From Acinetobacter chinensis (GTDB taxonomy: Bacteria; Pseudomonadota; Gammaproteobacteria; Pseudomonadales; Moraxellaceae), in contig NZ_CP032134.1 in assembly GCF_002165375.2 (NCBI RefSeq), positions 1,116,001 through 1,180,000 of the forward strand: a stretch of DNA of 64,000 nt, written 5' to 3'. Within the stretch, counting starts at the first letter, position 1; the number at the start of each line of letters is the position of its first letter. Made by a program: the position numbers and the translations under genes. Below, one piece after another: positions 17,329 to 24,130 of this stretch. The notes below the pieces were generated by a model that was given only the letters and a program-made list of their open reading frames with translations, was not told where the DNA came from and did no database searches.

Positions 17329-17437
17329 TTTTCCCCCTTCTGAACTTTGTCAGAACAGTGAAGAAACTTTTAATATCAAAAAAGATGAAACGACCCAGAC
17401 CGTATATAAAAAAGATAAGTACAAAGTAGTAGGTCAT
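17294..17437 (-). CDS. Small phage membrane protein (47 aa), overlapping
   Basis: A 47-residue frame begins MTYYFVLIFFIYGLGRFIFF and ends in a basic, polar tail. Its last 35 bases overlap the start of the 58-aa gene in another frame, typical of compact phage coding. A GGG-containing stretch lies upstream. It is a candidate pVII- or pIX-like minor coat or membrane protein. No sequence family is recognised. Confidence 0.55.
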   Translation of the reverse strand: MTYYFVLIFFIYGLGRFIFFDIKSFFTVLTKFRRGKNESLRNDSTEC

Positions 17438-17470
17438 GAGATTATTATCCCTATAAATAGCCTAAGCAAA

Positions 17471-17773
17471 TCAAGCAGGTTTTGGAGATGCAGATTTTTG
17501 TGGCAAAAGGTCAAGCAAAATAAGTGCTGAAGTTTTACCGTTCGATACCTGCTCCATAGTCACATCAGCTACCAATGGGAAATCGAGTGATTTGATTTTT
17601 TCAAAATTTGCAGACGTACCCCATTTAATTTGTTCGCCAACTTCACCTACGAAGTTGTCACCAGCCTGTAAATCAGCCTTGTAAAAGATGACAGTCGAGT
17701 CATAAGGGCGACCCTGAAACTCACCTTTTGATGATTTAGCCCCAAGTACAACCATTGTTGATTTAAATTGCAT
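17471..17773 (-). CDS. Phage single-stranded DNA-binding protein (RstB/gpV-like)
   Basis: A 100-residue, probably beta-rich protein encoded right after Rep, overlapping its stop by 11 bases. Inoviruses place their ssDNA-binding protein (gpV, or RstB in the CTX group) here; it coats newly made single-stranded genomes and switches replication to packaging. It begins MQFKSTMVVLGAKSSKGEFQ and contains alternating strands (STVIFYKADL; FPLVADVTMEQV). It ends in a Ser/Pro/Lys tail (QKSASPKPA). The assignment is by size, position and strand pattern; sequence conservation in this family is low. Confidence 0.75.
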   Translation of the reverse strand: MQFKSTMVVLGAKSSKGEFQGRPYDSTVIFYKADLQAGDNFVGEVGEQIKWGTSANFEKIKSLDFPLVADVTMEQVSNGKTSALILLDLLPQKSASPKPA

Positions 17774-19247
17774 GAGTTAATCCCTCATAGAAGTTATGTT
17801 TAGACGTAAGAAAAGGCACACCCTCAAATAAAGGTGTCTCATTAATGGTTTTGTTTCGAATAGGTTCACCGATACGCAAAGCTTGCATAACAGCAGAATG
17901 TGAAAAAACAAGGCGTTTAGGAACAACGTCCTTATCAGATGAAATAAGATTTAATAAATCTTCATCATTAATAAATTTACGAAATTGACGAATGTATTTA
18001 CCGAATTGATGCTTAAGAACATCTAAAGCTTTATCTACATTGATAGTCGCTTGTTTTTCGATAAGCTCACATTTTTCAGGTACAACAAAATCATTTAGTT
18101 GATTTGCAAGAATCTCAAGCGCAGGGTAAGCACCTTTAAAATAAGTGCTCGGAGACAAAAGAATATCAAGTGGCAAATACCGATCAGTTGACTTAAGCTC
18201 CAGCTCTGCACGTGTCCAGAGACTAAGAGAATCCCCTTCCTTTTTGCCACGTTCATAAAAACGTAAGAATTTTGAACTTGAACGATTACCGACAGTTAAA
18301 GTACGCCCTTTACCATTAATACGTTTCCAATCACCTAGACAATTTATCTCAGGATTACAGCCACCACACCAGAAAAGGTTCTGAGAATCCCATTCATAGG
18401 CAAGATCAACAGAGACCCATTCGCTATCAAAGTCATCAAATGCAATATCAACCCTGTTAAGCTTCGGAGATACAGCCTGTACAGTTAGAAATTTATAAAG
18501 CTGTTCATTCCAACCTTTACGAGCTAAAGCACAGCCAGTACCGTTAATTTGAACAGTTACACGTTTATTGTTATGACCATAAAGCACAATGCCGAGGTTA
18601 TCTTGCAAGTCATATCCAAATTTATTCCAGTGCATTCCTTTTTCACGTTTCTGTGAAATGCCAAAGCCAAAAATTTCAAAAAGAAGCTGATCAAGCCAAG
18701 TCTCAATAGCATCACCAACAGATTCATTAACCTGCTCTGGAGTAAGCATTACGTATTTATCACCGAATGTACTCTGACAAAAACTGAAGGTAATCCAATC
18801 TAAACCACAAATAGAGTTATCAATTGGAACAGCACGCAGAACAGGTAAAACACCTTGTGGCGTAGAAATCAGTTTGTAATTATCTAAGTTCCGAGGAAAA
18901 GCCCATGAATCAGATGCTTTTTGCGTATCCGCTACCCCTATATTATAAAAAGGGGAGCTTTCTGCCGTCTTTTGTGCAGGTATGGCTATTTTTTGTACAA
19001 ATATTTCTGCAATGGATTGATCATCTTTTTTCTTCGGTTTAACCAACGTGTTTTCAAAAGCACAAAGCTTGTTACGTGTAATGCCATCAAGCATGTTTCT
19101 TAAAATCTGAGAATCCGCAAGTGTGAGATCGCCAAATGCAGCACGAGCATAAAGCTCATGAGAAATTTCTTTTTCTTGATCAAATATTTCAGCGAGCGAT
19201 AAGGATGCTGAATCAAAAGCTTGAATTTGAGAAAGGATTGTATTCAT
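17763..19247 (-). CDS. Phage replication initiation protein (RstA/Rep_trans type)
   Basis: Starts rolling-circle replication of the phage genome by nicking its origin; 494 residues. The central region holds the family pattern: LYGHNNKRVTVQINGTGC, NRVDIAFDDFD, then GRTLTVGNRSSSKFLRFYER and WTRAELELKS. In this family a conserved acidic, Tyr-containing region carries the catalytic residues (ERGKK and AELEL here). The N-terminal 110 residues are longer than in many relatives. The start ATG (19245-19247) directly abuts the stop of the 27-aa gene. The target origin is probably one of the hairpins at 12906-13336. Confidence 0.88.
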   Translation of the reverse strand: MNTILSQIQAFDSASLSLAEIFDQEKEISHELYARAAFGDLTLADSQILRNMLDGITRNKLCAFENTLVKPKKKDDQSIAEIFVQKIAIPAQKTAESSPFYNIGVADTQKASDSWAFPRNLDNYKLISTPQGVLPVLRAVPIDNSICGLDWITFSFCQSTFGDKYVMLTPEQVNESVGDAIETWLDQLLFEIFGFGISQKREKGMHWNKFGYDLQDNLGIVLYGHNNKRVTVQINGTGCALARKGWNEQLYKFLTVQAVSPKLNRVDIAFDDFDSEWVSVDLAYEWDSQNLFWCGGCNPEINCLGDWKRINGKGRTLTVGNRSSSKFLRFYERGKKEGDSLSLWTRAELELKSTDRYLPLDILLSPSTYFKGAYPALEILANQLNDFVVPEKCELIEKQATINVDKALDVLKHQFGKYIRQFRKFINDEDLLNLISSDKDVVPKRLVFSHSAVMQALRIGEPIRNKTINETPLFEGVPFLTSKHNFYEGLTHAI

Positions 19248-19331
19248 TCAAACCCCCATACCAAATAAGTAGCCCGAGATAAAACCAAGAACAACGCCAA
19301 GACCATAGGAAACGTAATTAAAATCAGACAT
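19248..19331 (-). CDS. Small hydrophobic phage peptide (27 aa)
   Basis: The ATG overlaps the stop of the 83-aa gene (TAATG) and its TGA directly precedes the Rep ATG. The product is a single hydrophobic helix (YGLGVVLGFISGYLFGM). The tight coupling suggests it is translated. The role is unknown; it may only bridge translation into Rep. Confidence 0.5.
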   Translation of the reverse strand: MSDFNYVSYGLGVVLGFISGYLFGMGV

Positions 19332-19582
19332 TAATCTTCCCCAAAAGCTTCAATAAGTTCTGAATTGGTTGCCTTAGTAATATGGTAATAAGCCTCAATT
19401 TTTGAAGCATCGTAGGACCAATCTTGAGCAACTGTAGAAAGATGAGAAAGGCACTTCTCAGTAGAAATCGCAGGGGTTAATGCTTCAAAGCAAGGTTGAG
19501 CATGATCAGAGATAATCTTAGCGACCTGATCAAAAGCAGCCTGAATAAATTCAGATTTAGTTTTAAAACTCAGATCAGCCAT
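19331..19582 (-). CDS. Small phage protein, first gene of the lytic operon (83 aa)
   Basis: A soluble, acidic 83-residue protein (MADLSFKTKSEFIQAAFDQV ... ELIEAFGED). It is not a recognised family. It is the first gene of the leftward phage operon, preceded by AAGGGGC eight bases before the ATG. By position it may control replication or the repressor (an early regulator or anti-repressor), but nothing in the sequence proves this. Translation is coupled to the 27-aa gene and then Rep. Confidence 0.65.
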   Translation of the reverse strand: MADLSFKTKSEFIQAAFDQVAKIISDHAQPCFEALTPAISTEKCLSHLSTVAQDWSYDASKIEAYYHITKATNSELIEAFGED

Positions 19583-19623
19583 AAAAGCCCCTTGTATATT
19601 TTTTGACTAAAATCAATTAGATT

Positions 19624-19651
19624 GACTTAACAGGTTACAGCCTGTTAAGTC
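19624..19651. promoter_or_regulatory. Perfect 11-bp inverted repeat upstream of phage operon
   Basis: GACTTAACAGG and CCTGTTAAGTC are separated by six bases. It lies 42 bases upstream of the 83-aa gene and 31 bases before the rightward 39-aa gene, so it can act as an operator for either promoter. There is no T-run on either side, which argues against a terminator. Confidence 0.6.
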
Positions 19652-19681
19652 ATTCAAATGTCATAGTGAGTGGAGATGAAT

Positions 19682-19801
19682 ATGACACCCGAAGTTTTAA
19701 ATGAAGTAGCTACAAATTCTTTTCTAAGTTTCTTAACTAAAAATTGGTTATTAATATTGATAGGAATGATCGTATTAATCATAAAAGTCAGAATGAAATA
19801 A
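19682..19801 (+). CDS. Rightward 39-aa phage membrane protein
   Basis: A 39-residue frame with GGAG six bases before the ATG: an N-terminal amphipathic part (MTPEVLNEVATNSFLSFL), one strong membrane helix (WLLILIGMIVLIIKV) and a basic end (RMK). It runs opposite to the structural genes and on the same strand as the repressor. A lysogenic-side function such as superinfection exclusion or a toxin-like membrane peptide is conceivable but unproven. Confidence 0.5.
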   Translation: MTPEVLNEVATNSFLSFLTKNWLLILIGMIVLIIKVRMK

Positions 19802-19946
19802 TCAGACCAATGAACCAAAATAAAACCAGATTAAGAAAACCGTAATTACCCCAAAAACATAACCCTGTATTGCATATGAATATTTACTATTAAAAATCTT
19901 AGAAATTATTTTTAGCATGCAGGGATATCCTATTTTTTTTAACAAA

Positions 19947-20024
19947 CTTCGCAAAAATGCGAAGATGGAAGCAAAAAAAATCTTTACAATTATGCGAAGT
20001 GAATATACTTCGCATAATTGCGAA
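19947..20024. promoter_or_regulatory. Repressor operator array
   Basis: Upstream of the repressor gene, CTTCGCA/TGCGAAG form a perfect pair around AAAA (19947-19964). AATTATGCGAAGT and ACTTCGCATAATT form a perfect 13-bp pair around six bases (19988-20019). A further half-site, TTGCGAA, follows at 20018-20024. The shared element TGCGAAG is very probably the site of the adjacent HTH protein, which would regulate itself and the divergent phage genes. Confidence 0.8.
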
Positions 20025-20041
20025 AAATCAAGAGGTGAAAA

Positions 20042-20329
20042 ATGCTGAACGAACTTATTGAGAAGTGCAAGGAACGATTTGGGAGTTACGAAAAATTAGC
20101 ATGGGAATTAGAATTAACCCCATCAGTTGTTTCAGATTGGCGAGCAAAAAGAAGAAAACCCAACACAATTCAAGTCATGCAAATGGCTGAATTTGTTGGG
20201 TTTGATCAGTACCAAACACTCTGCTTAGTGATGGAAGAAATCGACATCAAGAATGCAGAGCTTTGGAGAAAATGGCGTCCCTACGGGGATTCGAACCCCG
20301 GTTACCGCCGTGAAAGGGCGATGTCCTAG
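20042..20329 (+). CDS. Phage HTH repressor; C-terminus reads into tRNA-Glu antisense
   Basis: A 95-residue Cro/cI-like helix-turn-helix regulator, similar to DUF3693-type phage proteins. The HTH covers about 13-45 (YEKLAWELELTPSVVSDWRA). AGAGGTG precedes the ATG. Codons 78-93 (W78 to A93) lie in the att core, so the tail RPYGDSNPGYRRERA is the antisense translation of the tRNA-Glu 3' half, and the stop comes from host DNA. In the excised circle the frame would instead continue from position 12029 to the stop at 12140-12142, giving 130 residues. It faces the structural operon and controls the operator array just upstream. Confidence 0.85.
   Translation: MLNELIEKCKERFGSYEKLAWELELTPSVVSDWRAKRRKPNTIQVMQMAEFVGFDQYQTLCLVMEEIDIKNAELWRKWRPYGDSNPGYRRERAMS
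20272..20321. repeat. attR core within intact tRNA-Glu
   Basis: A 50-base copy of the attL sequence, lying inside the intact tRNA-Glu. The phage brought the 3' end that restores the tRNA, so the gene stays functional after integration. Confidence 0.93.
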
Positions 20330-20348
20330 GCCTCTAGACGATAGGGAC
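20273..20348 (-). tRNA. gltT: tRNA-Glu (UUC), copy 1 (prophage insertion site)
   Basis: A 76-nt cloverleaf including encoded CCA. The acceptor stem is GTCCCTA/TAGGGAC, the anticodon is TTC in the loop CTTTCAC, and the T-arm is CCGGGGTTCGAATCCCCG. It is the distal member of a tandem pair sharing one promoter. Its 3' half is supplied by the phage. Confidence 0.96.
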
Positions 20349-20379
20349 TTATATGAGGCAATACTTCTGAAACAATTAA

Positions 20380-20455
20380 TGGCGTCCCTACGGGGATTCG
20401 AACCCCGGTTACCGCCGTGAAAGGGCGATGTCCTAGGCCTCTAGACGATAGGGAC
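20380..20455 (-). tRNA. gltT: tRNA-Glu (UUC), copy 2
   Basis: Identical in sequence to copy 1, 31 bases upstream of it in the direction of transcription. It is probably cotranscribed with copy 1 from the promoter at 20473-20501. Confidence 0.96.
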
Positions 20456-20472
20456 GTTTCAGAGGTGGGCGT

Positions 20473-20501
20473 ATATTAGGTTGAAAATACGGGGGTGTCA
20501 A
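20473..20501 (-). promoter_or_regulatory. Promoter of the tandem tRNA-Glu pair
   Basis: On the minus strand TTGACA, a 17-base spacer and TAATAT give a near-consensus sigma-70 promoter ending 17 bases before the tRNA 5' end. Confidence 0.85.
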
Positions 20502-20659
20502 ATCATTTCAGGGAATAAAACTTAAAAAAATGACTGGATGTATGAAAATAAATCACTTATGCAAAAATGGAATAAAAATACAGCAATTTAAGAGTTCTTT
20601 CGTACTTCTAACTTCATTTTCTGAGATCGGCAAATGATGCGAATTGAACTTTATAAATA

Positions 20660-20690
20660 AAAAAAAGAGCAGTCAAAATTGCTCTTTTTA
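20660..20690 (-). terminator. Terminator after the first permease
   Basis: AAAAAGAGCA and TGCTCTTTTT form a 10-bp stem, 16 bases past the permease stop. It has T's on both sides, so it can work in both directions. Confidence 0.85.
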
Positions 20691-20705
20691 AGTATCGGGA
20701 CTGTT

Positions 20706-22124
20706 TTAGGATTTTTTGTGATAAAGCAGGTAGTAACTGATATAGCATCCTGCAATAAAAATCAGACAGCCAATAAAACCTGGCAGCATTTCTGGATCAA
20801 AAACCATGCTGATACAGGTGATCAGACAGAACAGGAAACCCAGAACAGGAACAACAGGGAACAGCGGTGCTGCAAACCCTAAGTCTTTGGCAGTTTTACC
20901 CTGTTTATACCATTGGCGACGGAAGTTGAACTGGCTCAGACAGATACTCATCCACACCACCACCATGGTAAAAGCCGCAATTCCCAACAGATTTTTAAAG
21001 ATGGTTTCCGGTGCAAATTTTTCTGAAAGTAAGCCAGGTAATCCACCCAGCATAGTTACGATAACTGCCACATAAGGGATGCCGCGCGTGTTTACGCGGG
21101 AAAATATGGCAGGTAACTGCTTCTGATAAGATAAAGACCACATCATACGGGATGCAGCAAACAACCCTGAGTTTGCAGCTGACAACAGCGCCGTGATAAT
21201 GACAAAACGGATAATATCTTCTGCATAAGGAATACCGATATGGTCAAACACCGTCACGAAAGGACTGCTGCTGACACCTTCTGCATCCAGTCCTGCCATC
21301 TGATGTGGCAACAGTGCACTGATCACAACAATCGTTCCTACAAAGAAAATCAGCAGGCGCCAGATGGCAGTATTGATTGCTTTAGGCACATTTTTGGCGG
21401 GGTCCTGAGTTTCACCTGCAGCAACACCAATCAGTTCTGTCCCTGAAAATGCAAAATTTACAATCAGCATGGTGGCAAAAATTGGAAACAGACCTTCAGG
21501 GAACCAGCCTTGAGCAGTCAGATTGCTGAACAGTGGCGCAGATTCATAATCCTGATAGCTCAGTACACCTGTAATGGCAAGCAAGCCCAGCAGGATGAAA
21601 GCAATCACAGTCACAACTTTGACCAACGCCAGCCAGAACTCAGACTCTGCAAACCAGCGGGTCGAACTCATATTCATTGCAAAGACAAATGCTGCAAAAA
21701 TAATGGTCCAGATCCATACGGAAATATGGGGAAACCATTCCTGCATCAATAAAGCAGCTGCGGTAAATTCTGTGCCCAGTGTGGCAGCCCAGGTCAGCCA
21801 GTATAACCAGGTGATGGTATATCCGGTGCCAGGTCCGATATATTGTCTGGCATATGCACCAAATGAGCCTGAGACTGGCATATGGACAGCCAGTTCACCC
21901 AGGCAGAGCATAACCATGTAAGCAATGACACCGCCCAGAATGTATGAAATGATAGCGCCAACAGGACCAGTCTGTGCAATTACCTCACCAGAACCCAGGA
22001 ATAAACCTGTTCCGATTGCCCCACCCAGTGAAATCATAACCAGATGCCGGGTGCTCATGGCACGCTTTAATGGCGCGGAACTGTCCTGTGATACAGAATC
22101 TTCCGTATTATGACTTGTCTGCAT
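20706..22124 (-). CDS. AAT-family amino acid permease, copy 1
   Basis: Inner-membrane amino acid:proton symporter of the APC superfamily, AAT family (the group of AroP, GabP, MmuP and LysP). It has 472 residues and 12 predicted helices. The first helix has the family signature MISLGGAIGTGLFLGSGEVI. The conserved GPVGAIISYILGGVIAYMVM, FSGTELIGVAAGETQDP and FVIITALLSAANSG follow. The substrate cannot be decided from sequence by eye. A close paralogue lies at 22468-23901 with a tRNA-Glu gene between, suggesting an old tandem duplication. It has its own terminator. Confidence 0.88.
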   Translation of the reverse strand: MQTSHNTEDSVSQDSSAPLKRAMSTRHLVMISLGGAIGTGLFLGSGEVIAQTGPVGAIISYILGGVIAYMVMLCLGELAVHMPVSGSFGAYARQYIGPGTGYTITWLYWLTWAATLGTEFTAAALLMQEWFPHISVWIWTIIFAAFVFAMNMSSTRWFAESEFWLALVKVVTVIAFILLGLLAITGVLSYQDYESAPLFSNLTAQGWFPEGLFPIFATMLIVNFAFSGTELIGVAAGETQDPAKNVPKAINTAIWRLLIFFVGTIVVISALLPHQMAGLDAEGVSSSPFVTVFDHIGIPYAEDIIRFVIITALLSAANSGLFAASRMMWSLSYQKQLPAIFSRVNTRGIPYVAVIVTMLGGLPGLLSEKFAPETIFKNLLGIAAFTMVVVWMSICLSQFNFRRQWYKQGKTAKDLGFAAPLFPVVPVLGFLFCLITCISMVFDPEMLPGFIGCLIFIAGCYISYYLLYHKKS

Positions 22125-22230
22125 AACTGAAAAAATGAAAATGTGTAATGAAGCGCGCTATTGTAGTGAAAAATGCCAATACTGCAATGTAATAATGATA
22201 AATAGCGAAAGAAAATAAAGAAGATATAGA

Positions 22231-22306
22231 TGGCGTCCCTACGGGGATTCGAACCCCGGTTACCGCCGTGAAAGGGCGATGTCCTAGGCCTCTAGACGAT
22301 AGGGAC
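22231..22306 (-). tRNA. gltT: tRNA-Glu (UUC), copy 3
   Basis: A 76-nt cloverleaf with encoded CCA, identical to the other copies. It lies between the two paralogous permeases with its own promoter. Confidence 0.96.
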
Positions 22307-22323
22307 GTTGCGAGGTGATGCGT

Positions 22324-22352
22324 ATATTATGGATTTTTTTACAGAGTGTCAA
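22324..22352 (-). promoter_or_regulatory. Promoter of tRNA-Glu copy 3
   Basis: TTGACA, a 17-base spacer and TAATAT on the minus strand end 17 bases before the tRNA. The arrangement is the same as for the tandem pair. Confidence 0.85.
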
Positions 22353-22414
22353 ACCAAACTGAATGTTATTTTTATAATGCTGATTTAAATGGATAAAAAA
22401 TGTGTTATTTCATA

Positions 22415-22448
22415 AAAAAAGGTACAGAAAAAAGTCTGTACCTTTTTT
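22415..22448 (-). terminator. Terminator after the second permease
   Basis: AAAAAAGGTACAGA and TCTGTACCTTTTTT form a perfect 14-bp stem around six bases, 20 bases past the stop of permease copy 2. Confidence 0.9.
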
Positions 22449-22467
22449 ATTTATGGCAATCATCAGA

Positions 22468-23901
22468 TTATTTTTTTGGATGATAAAGCCAGTAATAGCT
22501 GGCATAACATGCAGCCATAAACAACAGACATCCAATAAATCCAGACAGCATTTCAGGGTCAGCAGCCATACTTAAACCTGTCGCGGTACAGCAGACAAAA
22601 CCGAGTATGGGCACGAGTGGATACCAGGGCGTTCTGAATTTTAATTCACTGAGCTGATGCCCCTGCTTTAACCACTGACGACGGAAATTAAACTGACTCC
22701 AGCAGATACTCATCCAGACAATCACCATGGTGAACGCAGCCACACCCAGCAGGTTTTTGAAAATAACATCGGCACCGAACTGTTCTGACAATAAACCAGG
22801 CAGACCACCGATCATGGTCACCAGTACCGCTATATACGGAATACCAGATCGTGTAATTCTACTGAAAACTTTAGGCAGCTGCCCTTGTGCAGATAAAGCC
22901 CACATCATACGTGAAGCTGCATACAGACCTGAGTTGGCAGTCGACAGTAAGGCTGTGATAATGACAAAGCGCATGATGTCTTCAGCATAAGGAATCCCCA
23001 TCAGGTTAAAGACAGAAACGAAAGGGCTGCTGCTGATGCCATCACCATGTGCTGGTGCATTGATTCCTGCATCCTGGTAGGGTAACAGGGAGCTGATGAC
23101 AATAATCGTCCCGACAAAGAAAATCATGAGGCGCCATACGGCAGCATGAATGGCTTTCGGTACATTCTGTTCAGGATTTTCTGTCTCGCCTGCTGCAATA
23201 CCGATCATTTCTGTACCGTTAAAGGCGAAATTTACAATCAGCAGAGTGGTAAACAGTGGAATCAGACCATTTGGCAGCCAGCCATGTTCAGTCAGATTAC
23301 TGAAAAGTGGAGCAGAACTGTAGCCCTGAAATGGAATAAATCCAAAGATTGCACCCGCACCCAGCAAAATGAAAATCAGTACCGTTGCAACCTTAATCAT
23401 GGACAGCCAGAATTCAGACTCTGCAAATGTCCGAGTGGAGCTCAGGTTGGAGAGTAAAACCCCAGCTGCAAAAATAAGTGTCCATAACCAGATGGATGTG
23501 GTGGGGAACCATTCCTGCATTAGTATTGCAGCAGCAGTAAACTCGGTTCCCAGTGTTGCGGACCAGCCCAGCCAGTACATCCAGGACACCATATAGCCTG
23601 TACCTGGACCGATATACTGGGTGGCAAATGCACCGAAAGAACCTGATACAGGTAAATGTACAGCCAGTTCGCCCAGACAGAGCATGACCATATAGGCGAT
23701 CAGACCACCAATAATATACGCAGTCACAGCACCCAGCGGTCCAGCCTGTGAAATGACTTCGCCAGAACCCATAAACAGTCCTGTACCAATTGCCCCTCCC
23801 AAAGAAAGCATAATCAGATGCCGTTTGCTCATGGCACGTTTCAGGGAAGGGCTTTGCTCCTCGGCAGTATCTGTCTGCGAAGGTTGAGAGGGAGAATGCA
23901 T
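22468..23901 (-). CDS. AAT-family amino acid permease, copy 2
   Basis: A paralogue of the permease at 20706, 477 residues, 12 helices, with the same blocks: HLIMLSLGGAIGTGLFMGSG, GPLGAVTAYIIGGLIAYMVM, FNGTEMIGIAAGETENP and FVIITALLSTANSG. Relative to copy 1 it carries a short insert (APAHGDGISSSPF) in the loop before the helix with NLMGIPYAEDIMRF. The two copies are alike throughout, so duplication with later specialisation is the simplest reading. Its start is followed by an acidic cytoplasmic N-terminal segment (PSQTDTAEEQSP). Substrates could differ (for example S-methylmethionine, aromatic or basic amino acids). Confidence 0.88.
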   Translation of the reverse strand: MHSPSQPSQTDTAEEQSPSLKRAMSKRHLIMLSLGGAIGTGLFMGSGEVISQAGPLGAVTAYIIGGLIAYMVMLCLGELAVHLPVSGSFGAFATQYIGPGTGYMVSWMYWLGWSATLGTEFTAAAILMQEWFPTTSIWLWTLIFAAGVLLSNLSSTRTFAESEFWLSMIKVATVLIFILLGAGAIFGFIPFQGYSSAPLFSNLTEHGWLPNGLIPLFTTLLIVNFAFNGTEMIGIAAGETENPEQNVPKAIHAAVWRLMIFFVGTIIVISSLLPYQDAGINAPAHGDGISSSPFVSVFNLMGIPYAEDIMRFVIITALLSTANSGLYAASRMMWALSAQGQLPKVFSRITRSGIPYIAVLVTMIGGLPGLLSEQFGADVIFKNLLGVAAFTMVIVWMSICWSQFNFRRQWLKQGHQLSELKFRTPWYPLVPILGFVCCTATGLSMAADPEMLSGFIGCLLFMAACYASYYWLYHPKK

Positions 23902-24130
23902 AACAAGATGAACTGAATTTTAAAGCAGTATTTTAAGTGCTGATTACATGAAATTTCAAATAAATTTAAAACAACAACAGTTTTCGATCATTGTTGTGAA
24001 TATTTAAAAGGATGGCTTCATTTTTTATGGTGATCCTGCAGTGCTTATTACAGTGAGCTGCAGCAGATATCATCCGGAGACAATATCTGCCTGTGTATAT
24101 TGTGAATATATACTGAAGTCAGTGGACTGT

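Larger units (their letters stand above)
11980..20321. mobile_element. Filamentous (inovirus-type) prophage in tRNA-Glu
   Basis: An 8.3-kb element bounded by 50-bp direct repeats of the tRNA-Glu 3' end. Gene order on the minus strand from the right is two small genes, Rep (RstA-like), ssDNA-binding protein, two small membrane proteins, major coat, pIII-like adhesin, DUF2523 protein, Zot/pI, a 32-aa membrane protein, a hairpin-rich intergenic region and the integrase. A 39-aa membrane protein and the repressor face the other way. All modules expected of a functional inovirus are present except a secretin (pIV), so export must use a host secretin. All frames are intact, so it may be active. Confidence 0.93.
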
